Below, one piece after another: positions 41,846-49,794 of a DNA stretch of 55,637 nt (position 1 is its first letter; each line of letters begins with the position of its first letter). Source of the stretch: Levilactobacillus namurensis DSM 19117 (GTDB taxonomy: Bacteria > Bacillota > Bacilli > Lactobacillales > Lactobacillaceae); the NCBI RefSeq assembly GCF_001434785.1, contig NZ_AZDT01000019.1:1-55637 (forward strand). Reading direction: 5' to 3'. The notes beneath the pieces were generated by a model. It was given only the letters and a program-made list of their open reading frames with translations. It was not told the origin of the DNA and did not search any database. A program made the position numbers and the translations under genes.

Positions 41846-43375
41846 TTAGTGCCGGAAGTGGCGGTGGTGGGTGAAGACTAAGGCGATGCCGTGGCGGTCG
41901 GCCATGGCGATGGAGTCCTTATCGCGAATACTACCACCGGGTTCGGCAATGACTTTGATTCCGTGTTCTGCGGCGTATGCTACGCAGTCGTCCATGGGGA
42001 AGAAGGCGTCGGAGACCAGCACGCTTTGGTCGTAGTGGTCCTTGACTTCCGCCTTGTTCACGGCAATCTTGAGGGCGTCGATTCGGTTCATCTGACCGGG
42101 GCCCACGCCCAGTGTTTGCGTAGCGGTGTTGACCACGATGGCGTTGGATTTGACGAACTTGATGGTCTTTAAGCCAAATTCAATCGCCTGGAGTTGGGCA
42201 GCCGTGGGTTGGGCCTGGCTGACCACCGTGAAGGTCTGGGAATCGTCCACGACCGTGTCGCGTTCTTGGCGTAAGAGCCCACCGCGAATGCTGACCAACT
42301 CGGCGTCTTCCGGGTCGGTCGCGTGGGTGAAGTCAACGGTCAGGAGGCGCAGGTTCTTCTTCTTAGCCAGGATGGCGTAAGCGTCGTCGTCAAAGGCCGG
42401 TGCGATGATGATCTCCAAGAAGAGCTGGTGCATCTTGGTGGCCGTGGCCAGGTCGACCGGCCGGTTCAAGACGATGATGCCCCCGAAGATGGACATGGAA
42501 TCAGCCGCGTAGCACTCGTCCCAGGCAGCTTCGAGGGTCGTCGCCGACCCAACGCCACAAGGGTTCATGTGCTTTAAGGCGATGACCGTGGGGGCGCTAA
42601 ATTCGCGAATCAACCCCAGTGCGGCGTCGGCGTCCTTGATGTTGTTGAAGGATAGGGGCTTGCCGTGAAGTTGGGTGGCCGCCGGAATCGAGAACGGAGC
42701 GGGGTGGACGTCGCGGTACAGCGTCGCTGACTGTTGCGGATTTTCCCCGTAGCGCAAGGCCTGTTCACGTTGGTAAGTCAACGTCAGGGTGTCCGTGTCA
42801 GCCGTATCCGTTAGGTAGTTGGCAATCAGTGCATCGTATTGGGCCGTGTGGTGGAAGACCTTGGCCGCTAGGGCCTTGCGGAAAGCCAGGTCGTCCGTGT
42901 GGTTCCGTAAGGCCGTGGTGACCGCCGGGTAGTCGGCGGGGTCACTGACCACTAGGACGTCCGGGTAATTCTTAGCAGCGGCGCGAATCAACGAGGGGCC
43001 ACCGATGTCGATTTGTTCGACGGCCGCGGCTAGCGTCACATCGGGTTGGGCGATGGTTTGCGCGAACGGGTAGAGGTTGACGCAGACCAGGTCGATGGGC
43101 GTGATCGCGTGGTCGACTAGGGTCTGTTGGTGGTCGGGATTGGCGCGCTTGGCTAGGATGCCCCCGAAGACCAGTGGGTTGAGGGTCTTGACCCGCCCGT
43201 CGAGAATCTCGGGAAAGTGGGTGACGTCTTCGATGGGCGTCACCGGAACGTTGGCGGCGGCCAGGGCTGCCTGGGTCCCGCCAGTTGAGACGATTTCAAA
43301 ATCTTGGTCAATTAGGTGTTGGGCGAACGCTACGATGCCCGTTTTATCAGAAACGCTTAACAGTGCACGACGCAT
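41846..43375 (-). CDS. purH: AICAR formyltransferase/IMP cyclohydrolase
   Basis: A 509-residue bifunctional enzyme for the last two steps of IMP synthesis. The N-terminal IMP cyclohydrolase domain starts RRALLSVSDKTGIVAFA and includes DGRVKTLNP; the C-terminal formyltransferase domain has ALKHMNPCGVG with the catalytic Lys-His pair. Length is normal. It is the third gene of an operon after a permease and a phosphoribosyltransferase, with AAGGAGG before the ATG. No other pur genes are in the window, so here purH is tied to salvage. PurBox-like sites precede the operon. Confidence 0.95.
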   Translation of the reverse strand: MRRALLSVSDKTGIVAFAQHLIDQDFEIVSTGGTQAALAAANVPVTPIEDVTHFPEILDGRVKTLNPLVFGGILAKRANPDHQQTLVDHAITPIDLVCVNLYPFAQTIAQPDVTLAAAVEQIDIGGPSLIRAAAKNYPDVLVVSDPADYPAVTTALRNHTDDLAFRKALAAKVFHHTAQYDALIANYLTDTADTDTLTLTYQREQALRYGENPQQSATLYRDVHPAPFSIPAATQLHGKPLSFNNIKDADAALGLIREFSAPTVIALKHMNPCGVGSATTLEAAWDECYAADSMSIFGGIIVLNRPVDLATATKMHQLFLEIIIAPAFDDDAYAILAKKKNLRLLTVDFTHATDPEDAELVSIRGGLLRQERDTVVDDSQTFTVVSQAQPTAAQLQAIEFGLKTIKFVKSNAIVVNTATQTLGVGPGQMNRIDALKIAVNKAEVKDHYDQSVLVSDAFFPMDDCVAYAAEHGIKVIAEPGGSIRDKDSIAMADRHGIALVFTHHRHFRH

Positions 43376-43405
43376 AAAGGGAAAACCTCCTTGGATAAGT
43401 ACGGA

Positions 43406-43951
43406 TCAACGAGGAAACAGGGGCAGTTCGGCGAGAAATTGGATGTCGTCCCGGTCGGCGGCGGCTCCCTCGGCTAAGATGGCCAGTTGGCCGACCACCT
43501 GGGCCCCGGTCCGTTCGACCAGCGCCTTGGCCGCCTTAAGGGACCCCCCACTACTGATGACGTCGTCCACGATGACCACGCGCTTGTTAGCCAGCCGTTG
43601 CGCGTCGGCCCCGTCTAAAATCAACTTCTGGGGAGCACTGGTGGTGATGGCGGTCACGGGAATCTCTAAGGGATGTTGCATGTAGTCCTTTTTGGATTTA
43701 CGTAGGGCCACGAAGTGTGGGTGGTTGGTCAGCCGGCTGAGTTCTTGGGCCAGCGGAATCCCTTTGCTTTCCATGGTGACCAGGTAATCAAAGTCGGCTG
43801 GGATCCGTTGAGCCAGGGCTTGGGCGGCGTAATCGGTGAGCTCCGCGTCACCTAAGAGCACGAACGAGGCAATGGCTAAGTCGGGACTGATTGGAATGAT
43901 CGGCAGTTGGCGGGTAATTGGCCCGACCTGTAAGGCGTAGGTTGCGTCCAT
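43406..43951 (-). CDS. Purine-type phosphoribosyltransferase
   Basis: A 181-residue type I phosphoribosyltransferase. The PRPP loop is VVIVDDVISSGGSL at about residues 124-137, and ESKGIPLA plus RKSKKDY match adenine/xanthine PRTases. It would convert an imported base to its nucleotide. It starts 3 bases after the permease stop, so the two are translationally coupled, and is followed by purH. An adenine PRTase-like activity is most likely, but the base is not certain. Confidence 0.85.
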   Translation of the reverse strand: MDATYALQVGPITRQLPIIPISPDLAIASFVLLGDAELTDYAAQALAQRIPADFDYLVTMESKGIPLAQELSRLTNHPHFVALRKSKKDYMQHPLEIPVTAITTSAPQKLILDGADAQRLANKRVVIVDDVISSGGSLKAAKALVERTGAQVVGQLAILAEGAAADRDDIQFLAELPLFPR

Positions 43952-43954
43952 GGT

Positions 43955-45031
43955 TTAGACCCCCAATCCTAAGAGTGGCAAGACGAACTTCAATACGGCG
44001 CCGGAGAGTAAACCAGCAAACGGGTCAACGATGGCGGTGACCACTAGGGTGATCGCGGCGACCGTGCTCCCCGAGCCTTGGAGGGCCGTGGCGGCGTTGG
44101 CCGGGAAGATCACGGCCACGCCTAAGATGAATAAGAACCCGGCAATCGATGCGCTGGGCACGAATTTACCCAGCTTGGCTAGCCAGCCTAGGGCCAGAAT
44201 CGCGGCCATGATCAGCATCATCATGATGCCGGCCACGACAGGTTCGGGTGCACTGGCCGTGGCGGAAATGATGGTTTCCACCGGAGCACCCCCCAGTAAG
44301 CTGGTCCCCATGTCGGCCAGGGCTTGGGTCCCGGTCAGCAGGTTCAGATCGACGGGGTTAGGCTTCTGCCCCGTCATCTGGCCGGTGATCAGGCCGTAGG
44401 AGATGTTCGCGCCGATGTTCAAGCACGCCAGACTCAAGGCGCCCCGTAAGACCGGCAGGCTAAAGGTCGGCTTGGTGAAGATGAAGCGCCGGGCGGTGAC
44501 GTGTTCGGGCAGGACCATCTGGTAGTGTTGGATGAATACGGCGGCCAGACTGGCGCCAATGACGGAGACCACGATGGTCCACACCAGGTCTTTGGTGATC
44601 AGGTAGACCGAGGCGGCCAGGGCGATCGAGACCCAGCCGGTCAAGGCCTGTTCCTTAGCCATGGTCAGGGCAATCTTGGCCAGCATGATCCCCACGCCGG
44701 CCATCATTCCGGCCATGATGTTGTTGCCCAGGACGTCGACGATCTTGGTCAGGGTCCCCGTGACCCCGATAATCAGCATGATGATCGAGCCGCCTAAGAT
44801 GATGGACGTCCGCTCCCGTAAGTTACGCCCTAGCTTCCCCGTCAGAGCCAGCGATTCGGCCTGAAAGGACAACGGGGCGACGGACCCGAAGACGCCGTTG
44901 ACGGCTGAGGCGAAGATGAACGAAAACATGGTTGGAAAAATGGCGAAACCTAAGGACATGGCCATGATTCCTTGTGGAATGCCGTTTAAAACGACGCCGA
45001 TGGCCGCTAATAAGTCGGTTAACCAGTGCAT
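43955..45031 (-). CDS. NCS2-like nucleobase permease
   Basis: A 358-residue membrane protein with about 10-12 hydrophobic segments, from the xanthine/uracil permease superfamily but shorter than the usual 420-450 residues. Coupling to a purine PRTase and purH points to a purine base as substrate. Signature-like regions are SFQAESLALTG and LLGGAPVETIISATAS. The ATG at 45031 has GGGGGAGC upstream. It is the first gene of the operon. Uptake of a purine base, probably driven by protons, is inferred. Confidence 0.8.
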   Translation of the reverse strand: MHWLTDLLAAIGVVLNGIPQGIMAMSLGFAIFPTMFSFIFASAVNGVFGSVAPLSFQAESLALTGKLGRNLRERTSIILGGSIIMLIIGVTGTLTKIVDVLGNNIMAGMMAGVGIMLAKIALTMAKEQALTGWVSIALAASVYLITKDLVWTIVVSVIGASLAAVFIQHYQMVLPEHVTARRFIFTKPTFSLPVLRGALSLACLNIGANISYGLITGQMTGQKPNPVDLNLLTGTQALADMGTSLLGGAPVETIISATASAPEPVVAGIMMMLIMAAILALGWLAKLGKFVPSASIAGFLFILGVAVIFPANAATALQGSGSTVAAITLVVTAIVDPFAGLLSGAVLKFVLPLLGLGV

Positions 45032-45050
45032 ATTGCTCCCCCTTGTGACA

Positions 45051-45126
45051 ATATTGTTCGCATTTCAATTTGATGGTACCAGCTATTACCGAATAAAGCC
45101 ACCTATATTTTTAAAATCACGAACAC
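45051..45126 (-). promoter_or_regulatory. PurBox-like sites before the permease-PRT-purH operon
   Basis: Three words with the PurR-type CGAA core: ATTGTTCGCATTT (core 45057-45060, inverted), ATTACCGAATAAA (core 45090-45093) and ATCACGAACACTT (core 45120-45123). Their spacing of about 30 bases resembles B. subtilis and lactococcal PurBoxes. The gene context supports purine control. Confidence 0.5.
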
Positions 45127-45263
45127 TTTTCATTAACGTTTTAATAAATAGTCGGTCGGGAGTTAAGCGACATCAAACGGTTAACCAGTTGGCCAGACGC
45201 GAATCAGTGTGGGGGAAGATGGTATAATAGCCACAGAATTGAGATGGAAAGGGTGGCGCAGTA

Positions 45264-46106
45264 ATGCACAAAATTGCGGTTATTTCTGACGTTCACGGTA
45301 ACGTCACCGCACTTCAAGCGGTGATTGACGACGCCCATCGCGCGGGGTGTACCGACTTCTGGTTTTTAGGCGACCTCTTTGTCCCCGGACCGGGAGCCCA
45401 CGACCTATTGGCGCTATTGGACGCTCTCCCGATTACGACTTACGTGCGGGGGAACTGGGAACACGGTCTGATCGAAACTCTAGACGGGGAAATCGACACC
45501 GGGGATCCTAGCGATATCTACGAGGTCATCATCGACGATTACGTCGCCAGTCAGCTGACAGCCGCGGAGATTATGCGGATTCGCCAGCTGCCGTTGGTGG
45601 AAACGCCCGTGGTTGATGGGCTGCACTTCCAGGTTAGTCATAACCTCCCTACCAAGGACTCCGGCCACACCTTACAGCCCACGGGGGACCAAGCCGCCTT
45701 TGATCAATTGGCTGGGGACCAAGCGGACGTGGTGGTTTACGGCCACGTGCACCATCAGTTGTTCCGCCAGAGTCAGGCGGGGCAGTTCATCATTAACCCG
45801 GGAACCGTGGGGATGCCCTTCCCGCATTGGTCCCGCTTTGCGACTGACTTGCGGGCCCAGTACGCGATTCTGACCACGCACGGCACAGCCATGCCCGACG
45901 TAGACTTTCGGAAGGTCACCTACGATGCGGAGGCCGAGATTGCCTTAGCCCGGTCCCGGCACTTGCCCTATGCGGACCTTTACGCCCAACAGATGCGGAC
46001 CGGAGCGGTGCATACACACGACTTACCGGTACTTGAGCGGGCCACTCGGGAGTTGGGGTACGGGCCACGGTTGCGGGCGATTATTCGGAAGTATCCCCGG
46101 CAGTAA
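45264..46106 (+). CDS. Calcineurin-like metallophosphoesterase
   Basis: A 280-residue phosphoesterase of the YfcE/MPE family. The metal ligands are in ISDVHGN, LGDLFVPG, RGNWEHG, VSHNLP and VVYGHVHHQ. It may hydrolyse phosphodiesters or diadenosine polyphosphates. AAAGGGTGG precedes the ATG. It is monocistronic, and a 40-bp perfect palindromic terminator follows. The substrate is unknown. Confidence 0.9.
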   Translation: MHKIAVISDVHGNVTALQAVIDDAHRAGCTDFWFLGDLFVPGPGAHDLLALLDALPITTYVRGNWEHGLIETLDGEIDTGDPSDIYEVIIDDYVASQLTAAEIMRIRQLPLVETPVVDGLHFQVSHNLPTKDSGHTLQPTGDQAAFDQLAGDQADVVVYGHVHHQLFRQSQAGQFIINPGTVGMPFPHWSRFATDLRAQYAILTTHGTAMPDVDFRKVTYDAEAEIALARSRHLPYADLYAQQMRTGAVHTHDLPVLERATRELGYGPRLRAIIRKYPRQ

Positions 46107-46162
46107 GGATGGGATGCTGGATGGTAACTGGTCTCTGACCGAGATTAGCGGGAATACTAGTA

Positions 46163-46202
46163 AAAAGCCCTAATTAGTTATTAATAACTAATTAGGGCTT
46201 TT
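46163..46202. terminator. 40-bp perfect palindrome terminator
   Basis: AAAAGCCCTAATTAGTTATT is followed directly by its reverse complement. It is the transcript end of the phosphoesterase gene and can work in both directions. Confidence 0.88.
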
Positions 46203-46235
46203 ATTAATAATAGATTAAGTGGCTTGACCTAGCTC

Positions 46236-46251
46236 TGTTTCACGTGGAACA
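46236..46251. promoter_or_regulatory. parS (ParB binding site)
   Basis: TGTTTCACGTGGAACA, matching the parS consensus on the minus strand, like the copy at 31611. Its end touches the T tract of the predicted small RNA. Confidence 0.85.
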
Positions 46252-46354
46252 AAAAACGACGCTGCGCAGAACGCAACGTCGTTAGTGGTGAAGTGCGGCG
46301 ACCTTCGGAACGCTTGCGCGCCGATCGCGTACCCCCACCGTGGTTTGGCACCAT
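46250..46354 (-). ncRNA. Predicted small RNA of about 100 nt
   Basis: On the minus strand, TTGACT (46388-46383), a 17-base spacer and GATACT (46365-46360) form a good promoter. About 100 bases downstream a stem AACGACG...CGTCGTT (46283-46255) is followed by TTTTTT, a textbook terminator. Between them the sequence is GC-rich and foldable (GGTG/CACC, TCGG/CCGA, GGCG/CGCC pairs) with no ribosome site. I do not recognise it as SRP RNA, 6S, tmRNA or RNase P. It is divergent from two membrane micropeptide genes. Confidence 0.6.
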
Positions 46355-46446
46355 CGAGTAGTATCGCATGGGACCGGTGGGAAGTCAACCCTAATCGAAA
46401 ACCGGGCAGTTATAGGACCCGTTAAACCATCCGTGGGCGTTATCAA

Positions 46447-46491
46447 TCAGTCCAGTTGTCAGTTGCGTTTCTCAGTGGCAGTGCCTATGCT
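46447..46491 (+). promoter_or_regulatory. Promoter 1 of the micropeptide pair
   Basis: TTGCGT (46463-46468), 17 bases, TATGCT (46486-46491), preceded by two TCAGT words at 46447 and 46459, 12 bases apart. The whole block is repeated before the second micropeptide. Confidence 0.6.
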
Positions 46492-46519
46492 TGAGGGACA
46501 ACAAAGGGGGGCTGGAATC

Positions 46520-46627
46520 ATGGAACCTTGGTTTAAAATTTCAGTCGTATTACTCGTCGCCTTGTGTGTGATTGGGTTAATGACCGTCTTGTACCTAATG
46601 ATTACGGGAATCCTTTATCTATTCTAA
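46520..46627 (+). CDS. 35-residue single-span membrane micropeptide
   Basis: MEPWFK is followed by one long hydrophobic helix and ends ILYLF. GGGGGG stands 8-13 bases before the ATG. The gene has its own promoter with a 17-base spacer. It has no leader-GG, lipobox or known bacteriocin motif. It could be a type I toxin-like peptide, a small membrane regulator or a bacteriocin-like peptide. Shared promoter blocks tie it to the second peptide 137 bases downstream. Confidence 0.55.
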   Translation: MEPWFKISVVLLVALCVIGLMTVLYLMITGILYLF

Positions 46628-46696
46628 GTTACTGTCAATCAGGTTGGTAGATGCTGGGGCCGCGAGTGGGGCCATAAGGTCAAGGGGCACCACAAA

Positions 46697-46741
46697 TCAG
46701 TCGGGTCGTCAGTTGCGTTTTTCCCAGGAGGTGCGTATCTT
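46697..46741 (+). promoter_or_regulatory. Promoter 2 of the micropeptide pair
   Basis: TTGCGT (46713-46718), 17 bases, TATCTT (46736-46741), with TCAGT words at 46697 and 46709. Layout and spacing equal those of promoter 1, including the shared GTCAGTTGCGTTT core, so both probably answer to the same factor. Confidence 0.6.
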
Positions 46742-46763
46742 GGCGCTGAAGGGAGGAATGCTT

Positions 46764-46901
46764 ATGATGACCTGGCGCAACCGTGCTGTGACCGGCATCG
46801 TCACCGTGAGCTTAGTCGGGCTCTTGGGGCTAGCAGTCAGCTTATTGCTGTTCTTGCTAGGCCTGGAGACCCCTGCGGTTGATCTTGACCAGTTGCTTTA
46901 A
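46764..46901 (+). CDS. 45-residue single-span membrane micropeptide
   Basis: MMTWRNRAV, one long hydrophobic helix rich in Leu, Val and Gly, and an acidic tail (ETPAVDLDQLL). GGGAGG lies 7 bases before the ATG at 46764; ATG 46758 and 46767 are in frame. It has its own promoter and a strong terminator at 46913. It is not alignable by eye with the first peptide beyond being a membrane span, despite the near-identical promoters. Confidence 0.55.
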   Translation: MMTWRNRAVTGIVTVSLVGLLGLAVSLLLFLLGLETPAVDLDQLL

Positions 46902-46912
46902 GGGCCACCAGC

Positions 46913-46945
46913 GGGGGACGCAACGTGGGTTGCGGCCCCCTTTTT
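46913..46945 (+). terminator. Terminator of the second micropeptide gene
   Basis: GGGGGACGCAAC, GTG, GGTTGCGGCCCCC followed by TTTTT. The stem has one mismatch. Confidence 0.88.
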
Positions 46946-46976
46946 AGAAGGCGCGGCTTGAAACCCGCGTAACCGG

Positions 46977-47012
46977 AAAAAGCCAGCTCCTAGATTGAGG
47001 AAGCTGGCTTTT
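46977..47012 (-). terminator. Terminator of the LPxTG-protein gene
   Basis: AAAAAGCCAGCT pairs with AGCTGGCTTTT, with a further inner CCT/AGG pair. It lies 45 bases past the stop at 47057 on the minus strand. Confidence 0.82.
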
Positions 47013-47056
47013 GGTGCGGTGATGCAGTGGTGACAAAGGGTTGGTCTGTTAGCTAA

Positions 47057-49345
47057 TTAATCGTGTTTCCGCGTGCCCCCCGCTAAGCCGATAGCGGCTA
47101 ACAGACCAAGGATACCGACTAAGATGGGACTCATGGACGACTTCTCGTTGGTTTGCGGCAAAGCTTGATCGGTCTGTGCCGCACTTGGCGTCAACGTAGC
47201 GGTTTGACTGGTCGTCGTGGTCTTAGTCGCCAGTGGCGTTGCAGCGGGTGCCGGGTGAGTTACCGTACCTGTGACTTTTGCGGCTTGGCCGTTAGAGTTG
47301 AGGACGGCCGGGCTTTCCGACGGCGTCACTTGGTCGGCTTGGGCCGATGATTCTGGTGCGACCGTGGCACCGTCACCGCCAGTTACTGGTGTTTCCGGAG
47401 TTACTGGCGTTTCGGGGTCGACTGGTGTTTCGGGGTCGACTGGTGTTTCGGGGTCGACTGGCGTTTCGGGGTCGACTGGCGTTTCGGGGTCGACCGGTGT
47501 TTCAGGGTCGACTGGTTTGTCGGGGTCAACCGGTTTGTCGGGGTCGACTGGTTTATCCGGGTCGACTGGTTTATCCGGGTCAACCGGCTTGTCGGGATCG
47601 ACCGGGTTCATCTGGTTGATGACCTTGAAGTAGACGAAAGCCGAGTACTTGGTGCCGTCTTGCGGGGCCACCGCAATCAGGTAAGTGCCACTCTTGAGGT
47701 CTGGATTGGCGGCCTTAAAGTGGAAGGTTCCGTCCGCGTCTTGGGTGATGGTGAAGTCCGCTGCGGCATCTTCAGCCGCAATGGTGTTTCCGTCCGCATC
47801 CTTGACCCGCATCAGTTGTGAGGAGACGTTGCCGTACTTGAAGTTCAGCAGGTTAAGGGTCGGCTGAGTAGTCTCGCCGGTTGCCAGGTCTTGCAGGCCA
47901 CTGATGACGCCCGTCGTCGGGTCTAGCGTGTCGTCGTCGGCCGTCAGGGTAAACGTTGGACCGGTCAGGCCTTGGTTGTTTCCGTTATACATCTGGTCAT
48001 TACCTTGGATCCCACTGGTGAAGTGGTTACCCCAGTAATAGACCTGCTTAGGATTCTGCAGGGTCGGCAGGTCGCCAGTGAAGTTATTATTGTAGACCCA
48101 GAGCCACTTGATAGTGTTCAGGTCGGGTAACGTCCCGGAGAATTGATTATTATCCAGGTAAGCGGAAGTTAGGTTCTTCCCCAGAGCGTCAATGGTGCCG
48201 CTAAGGTGGTTGTTGCTAACCGTGATGTACTTTAGGTTATCTAGGTTGAGGTTCTCAATGCCCCCGGTCAGCTGATTACTGCTTAGGTCTAGCGAAACTA
48301 GATCGGGGAGGTAGCTGACATCCGGAATGGTCCCGGTCATTTGGTTATTGTTGAGGTAAACGTATTGGAGTTTCGGGTAGTTGTGCAGGTCCGGTACGGT
48401 TCCCGGTAGATTCTGGTAATTGATCCGGAAAAGCGTGATCTCGTGGTTTTGGCTCAGGTACTTGTCCATGAACTGGTTAATCGTCATGTTCCAATCCGCT
48501 GCGGTTCTACCGGACCAGACGGAGAGCGATAACTGCGTCAGGTGGGGCGCAAAGGACAAGTCAATCATGGCGTCGGGATTAATGAAGTTGGTAGACAGGC
48601 TAAACGAGGACATCTGGGTGAATTTTTCCAATCCGTCCATGCTTTGAATGATCCCGGCATCCGGGGAGTCCACGTAGTCCGTGGTGAATTGTAAGTTTTG
48701 GTCTAAGAACTGGTACAGGGTGGCGTCACTAACGTTTAAGCCCGCCGGTGTTTGAATCGTGTGCCGGATACTATCCTTCACGTATTCCCGTAAAGCGGCA
48801 TCGGGCATCCAGACCGTGGCGTCGGTGTCGGCAACTGGCGCGTCCTTAAGGGCGTCGGTGCTGGTTTTCGGTGCGGTGGTGGTGTCATCTGGTGTGGGTG
48901 CCGGCGGCGTGGTGTCATCTTCTGGCGTCACGGTATCGGTGACGGGAAGAGCGTCGGCTTTTTCGTCAGTGGTGGTCGGTGCTGGATCCGTCACGGGTGC
49001 GGCCGGCGTATCTGATTGGGGCTTGGTTGACGTCGGTGCTGGGTTTTCGGCGTTTTGGTTGGTCTCAACAGGGGCGGGCGCCGGGGAGTCCGCGTCAGTC
49101 TTGACGTCAGCAGCGTCGGTCGCATCTGCTAGCTCCGTGGACTTGTCGGTGGTCGGCGTCTGCTGATTTGTTTGGACCAACTCGGAAGCGTCGGCCTCTG
49201 GCGTCGTATCCGCCTGCGCGGTGGTCTCGACACTCACGGCGCCCAATCCTAAGGTCAGAACTGTGACACAGGCATAGAGCCAATGTTTGCCTGCTTTATA
49301 ACTCTTATAGTGTTCCTTTTTTTGACCAATGTATGCGGGTTTCAT
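47057..49345 (-). CDS. LPxTG-anchored leucine-rich-repeat surface protein
   Basis: A 762-residue sortase substrate. The N-terminus carries a KxYKxGKxW-type signal (KSYKAGKHW, residues 14-22). Residues about 45-175 are a Thr/Pro/Asp/Ala-rich stalk. Leucine-rich repeats follow, with plant-like [12 protein letters not shown] and [14 protein letters not shown] units (about 255-460), then a beta domain, a Pro-rich tandem repeat of 12 six-residue units, and LPQTN at 729-733 with a hydrophobic span and basic tail. It is probably an adhesin. GAGGAGG precedes the ATG. The repeat number is likely to vary between strains. Confidence 0.88.
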   Translation of the reverse strand: MKPAYIGQKKEHYKSYKAGKHWLYACVTVLTLGLGAVSVETTAQADTTPEADASELVQTNQQTPTTDKSTELADATDAADVKTDADSPAPAPVETNQNAENPAPTSTKPQSDTPAAPVTDPAPTTTDEKADALPVTDTVTPEDDTTPPAPTPDDTTTAPKTSTDALKDAPVADTDATVWMPDAALREYVKDSIRHTIQTPAGLNVSDATLYQFLDQNLQFTTDYVDSPDAGIIQSMDGLEKFTQMSSFSLSTNFINPDAMIDLSFAPHLTQLSLSVWSGRTAADWNMTINQFMDKYLSQNHEITLFRINYQNLPGTVPDLHNYPKLQYVYLNNNQMTGTIPDVSYLPDLVSLDLSSNQLTGGIENLNLDNLKYITVSNNHLSGTIDALGKNLTSAYLDNNQFSGTLPDLNTIKWLWVYNNNFTGDLPTLQNPKQVYYWGNHFTSGIQGNDQMYNGNNQGLTGPTFTLTADDDTLDPTTGVISGLQDLATGETTQPTLNLLNFKYGNVSSQLMRVKDADGNTIAAEDAAADFTITQDADGTFHFKAANPDLKSGTYLIAVAPQDGTKYSAFVYFKVINQMNPVDPDKPVDPDKPVDPDKPVDPDKPVDPDKPVDPETPVDPETPVDPETPVDPETPVDPETPVDPETPVTPETPVTGGDGATVAPESSAQADQVTPSESPAVLNSNGQAAKVTGTVTHPAPAATPLATKTTTTSQTATLTPSAAQTDQALPQTNEKSSMSPILVGILGLLAAIGLAGGTRKHD
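47390..47605 (-). repeat. 18-bp tandem repeat coding [12 protein letters not shown] units
   Basis: Twelve in-frame 18-bp units encode five PVDPDK, six PVDPET and one PVTPET. Synonymous differences between units are few, so slippage or recombination can change copy number without breaking the frame. Confidence 0.88.
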
Positions 49346-49721
49346 GGTAAGTTCCTCCTCGTGGTCCCAATCCCTATAAACGATTTGTGGGCTTGCTGGC
49401 TGTGCGGTCTGTCGGGCCGGTTAATTAGTGGTCTTGGCCCATTAATTGACGGTTGGTTAAATGGTTACTATCCACAATGGGTAAAGTGGACAAATAGATT
49501 ACACCCATACTGTACCATATGTGTAAAAAAACACAAGCTTAATGTATACGATTTCAATAATTATTTTATAATGAAGGATTTATGCAGGATCAGGGCAGTT
49601 AAAAGACCACAACTTGCCTATTTTAGGTTAGGTGAGTGACCTCATTAAGTCCCGTCTGATAGGATTGATTGGCTAAAGCTGAGATGATTGAAGACGTCTG
49701 ATTTGGACCAATGGCGCCACC

Positions 49722-49780
49722 TTGACAAGGGGAGCGTCCCGTGATATGTTTAATTTAACATATGAGCATACATAAATATG
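49722..49780 (+). promoter_or_regulatory. Promoter and possible ArsR operator of the metal ATPase
   Basis: TTGACA (49722-49727), 17 bases, TATGTT (49745-49750). Directly downstream, CATAT (49759) and ATATG (49776) form a dyad with 12 bases between in AT-rich DNA, where an ArsR/SmtB repressor could block transcription. The other 370 bases from 49346 hold the upstream region of the LPxTG gene and no other gene. Confidence 0.6.
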
Positions 49781-49794
49781 AAAGTGAGGCGTTG

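Noticed and set aside
46250-46354. Signal recognition particle RNA
   Set aside because: The conserved GGTCAGG and GGAAGGAAGCAGCC words are absent.
46250-46354. Antisense antitoxin RNA overlapping the micropeptide mRNA
   Set aside because: The RNA is divergent and I find no long complementarity to either peptide leader.
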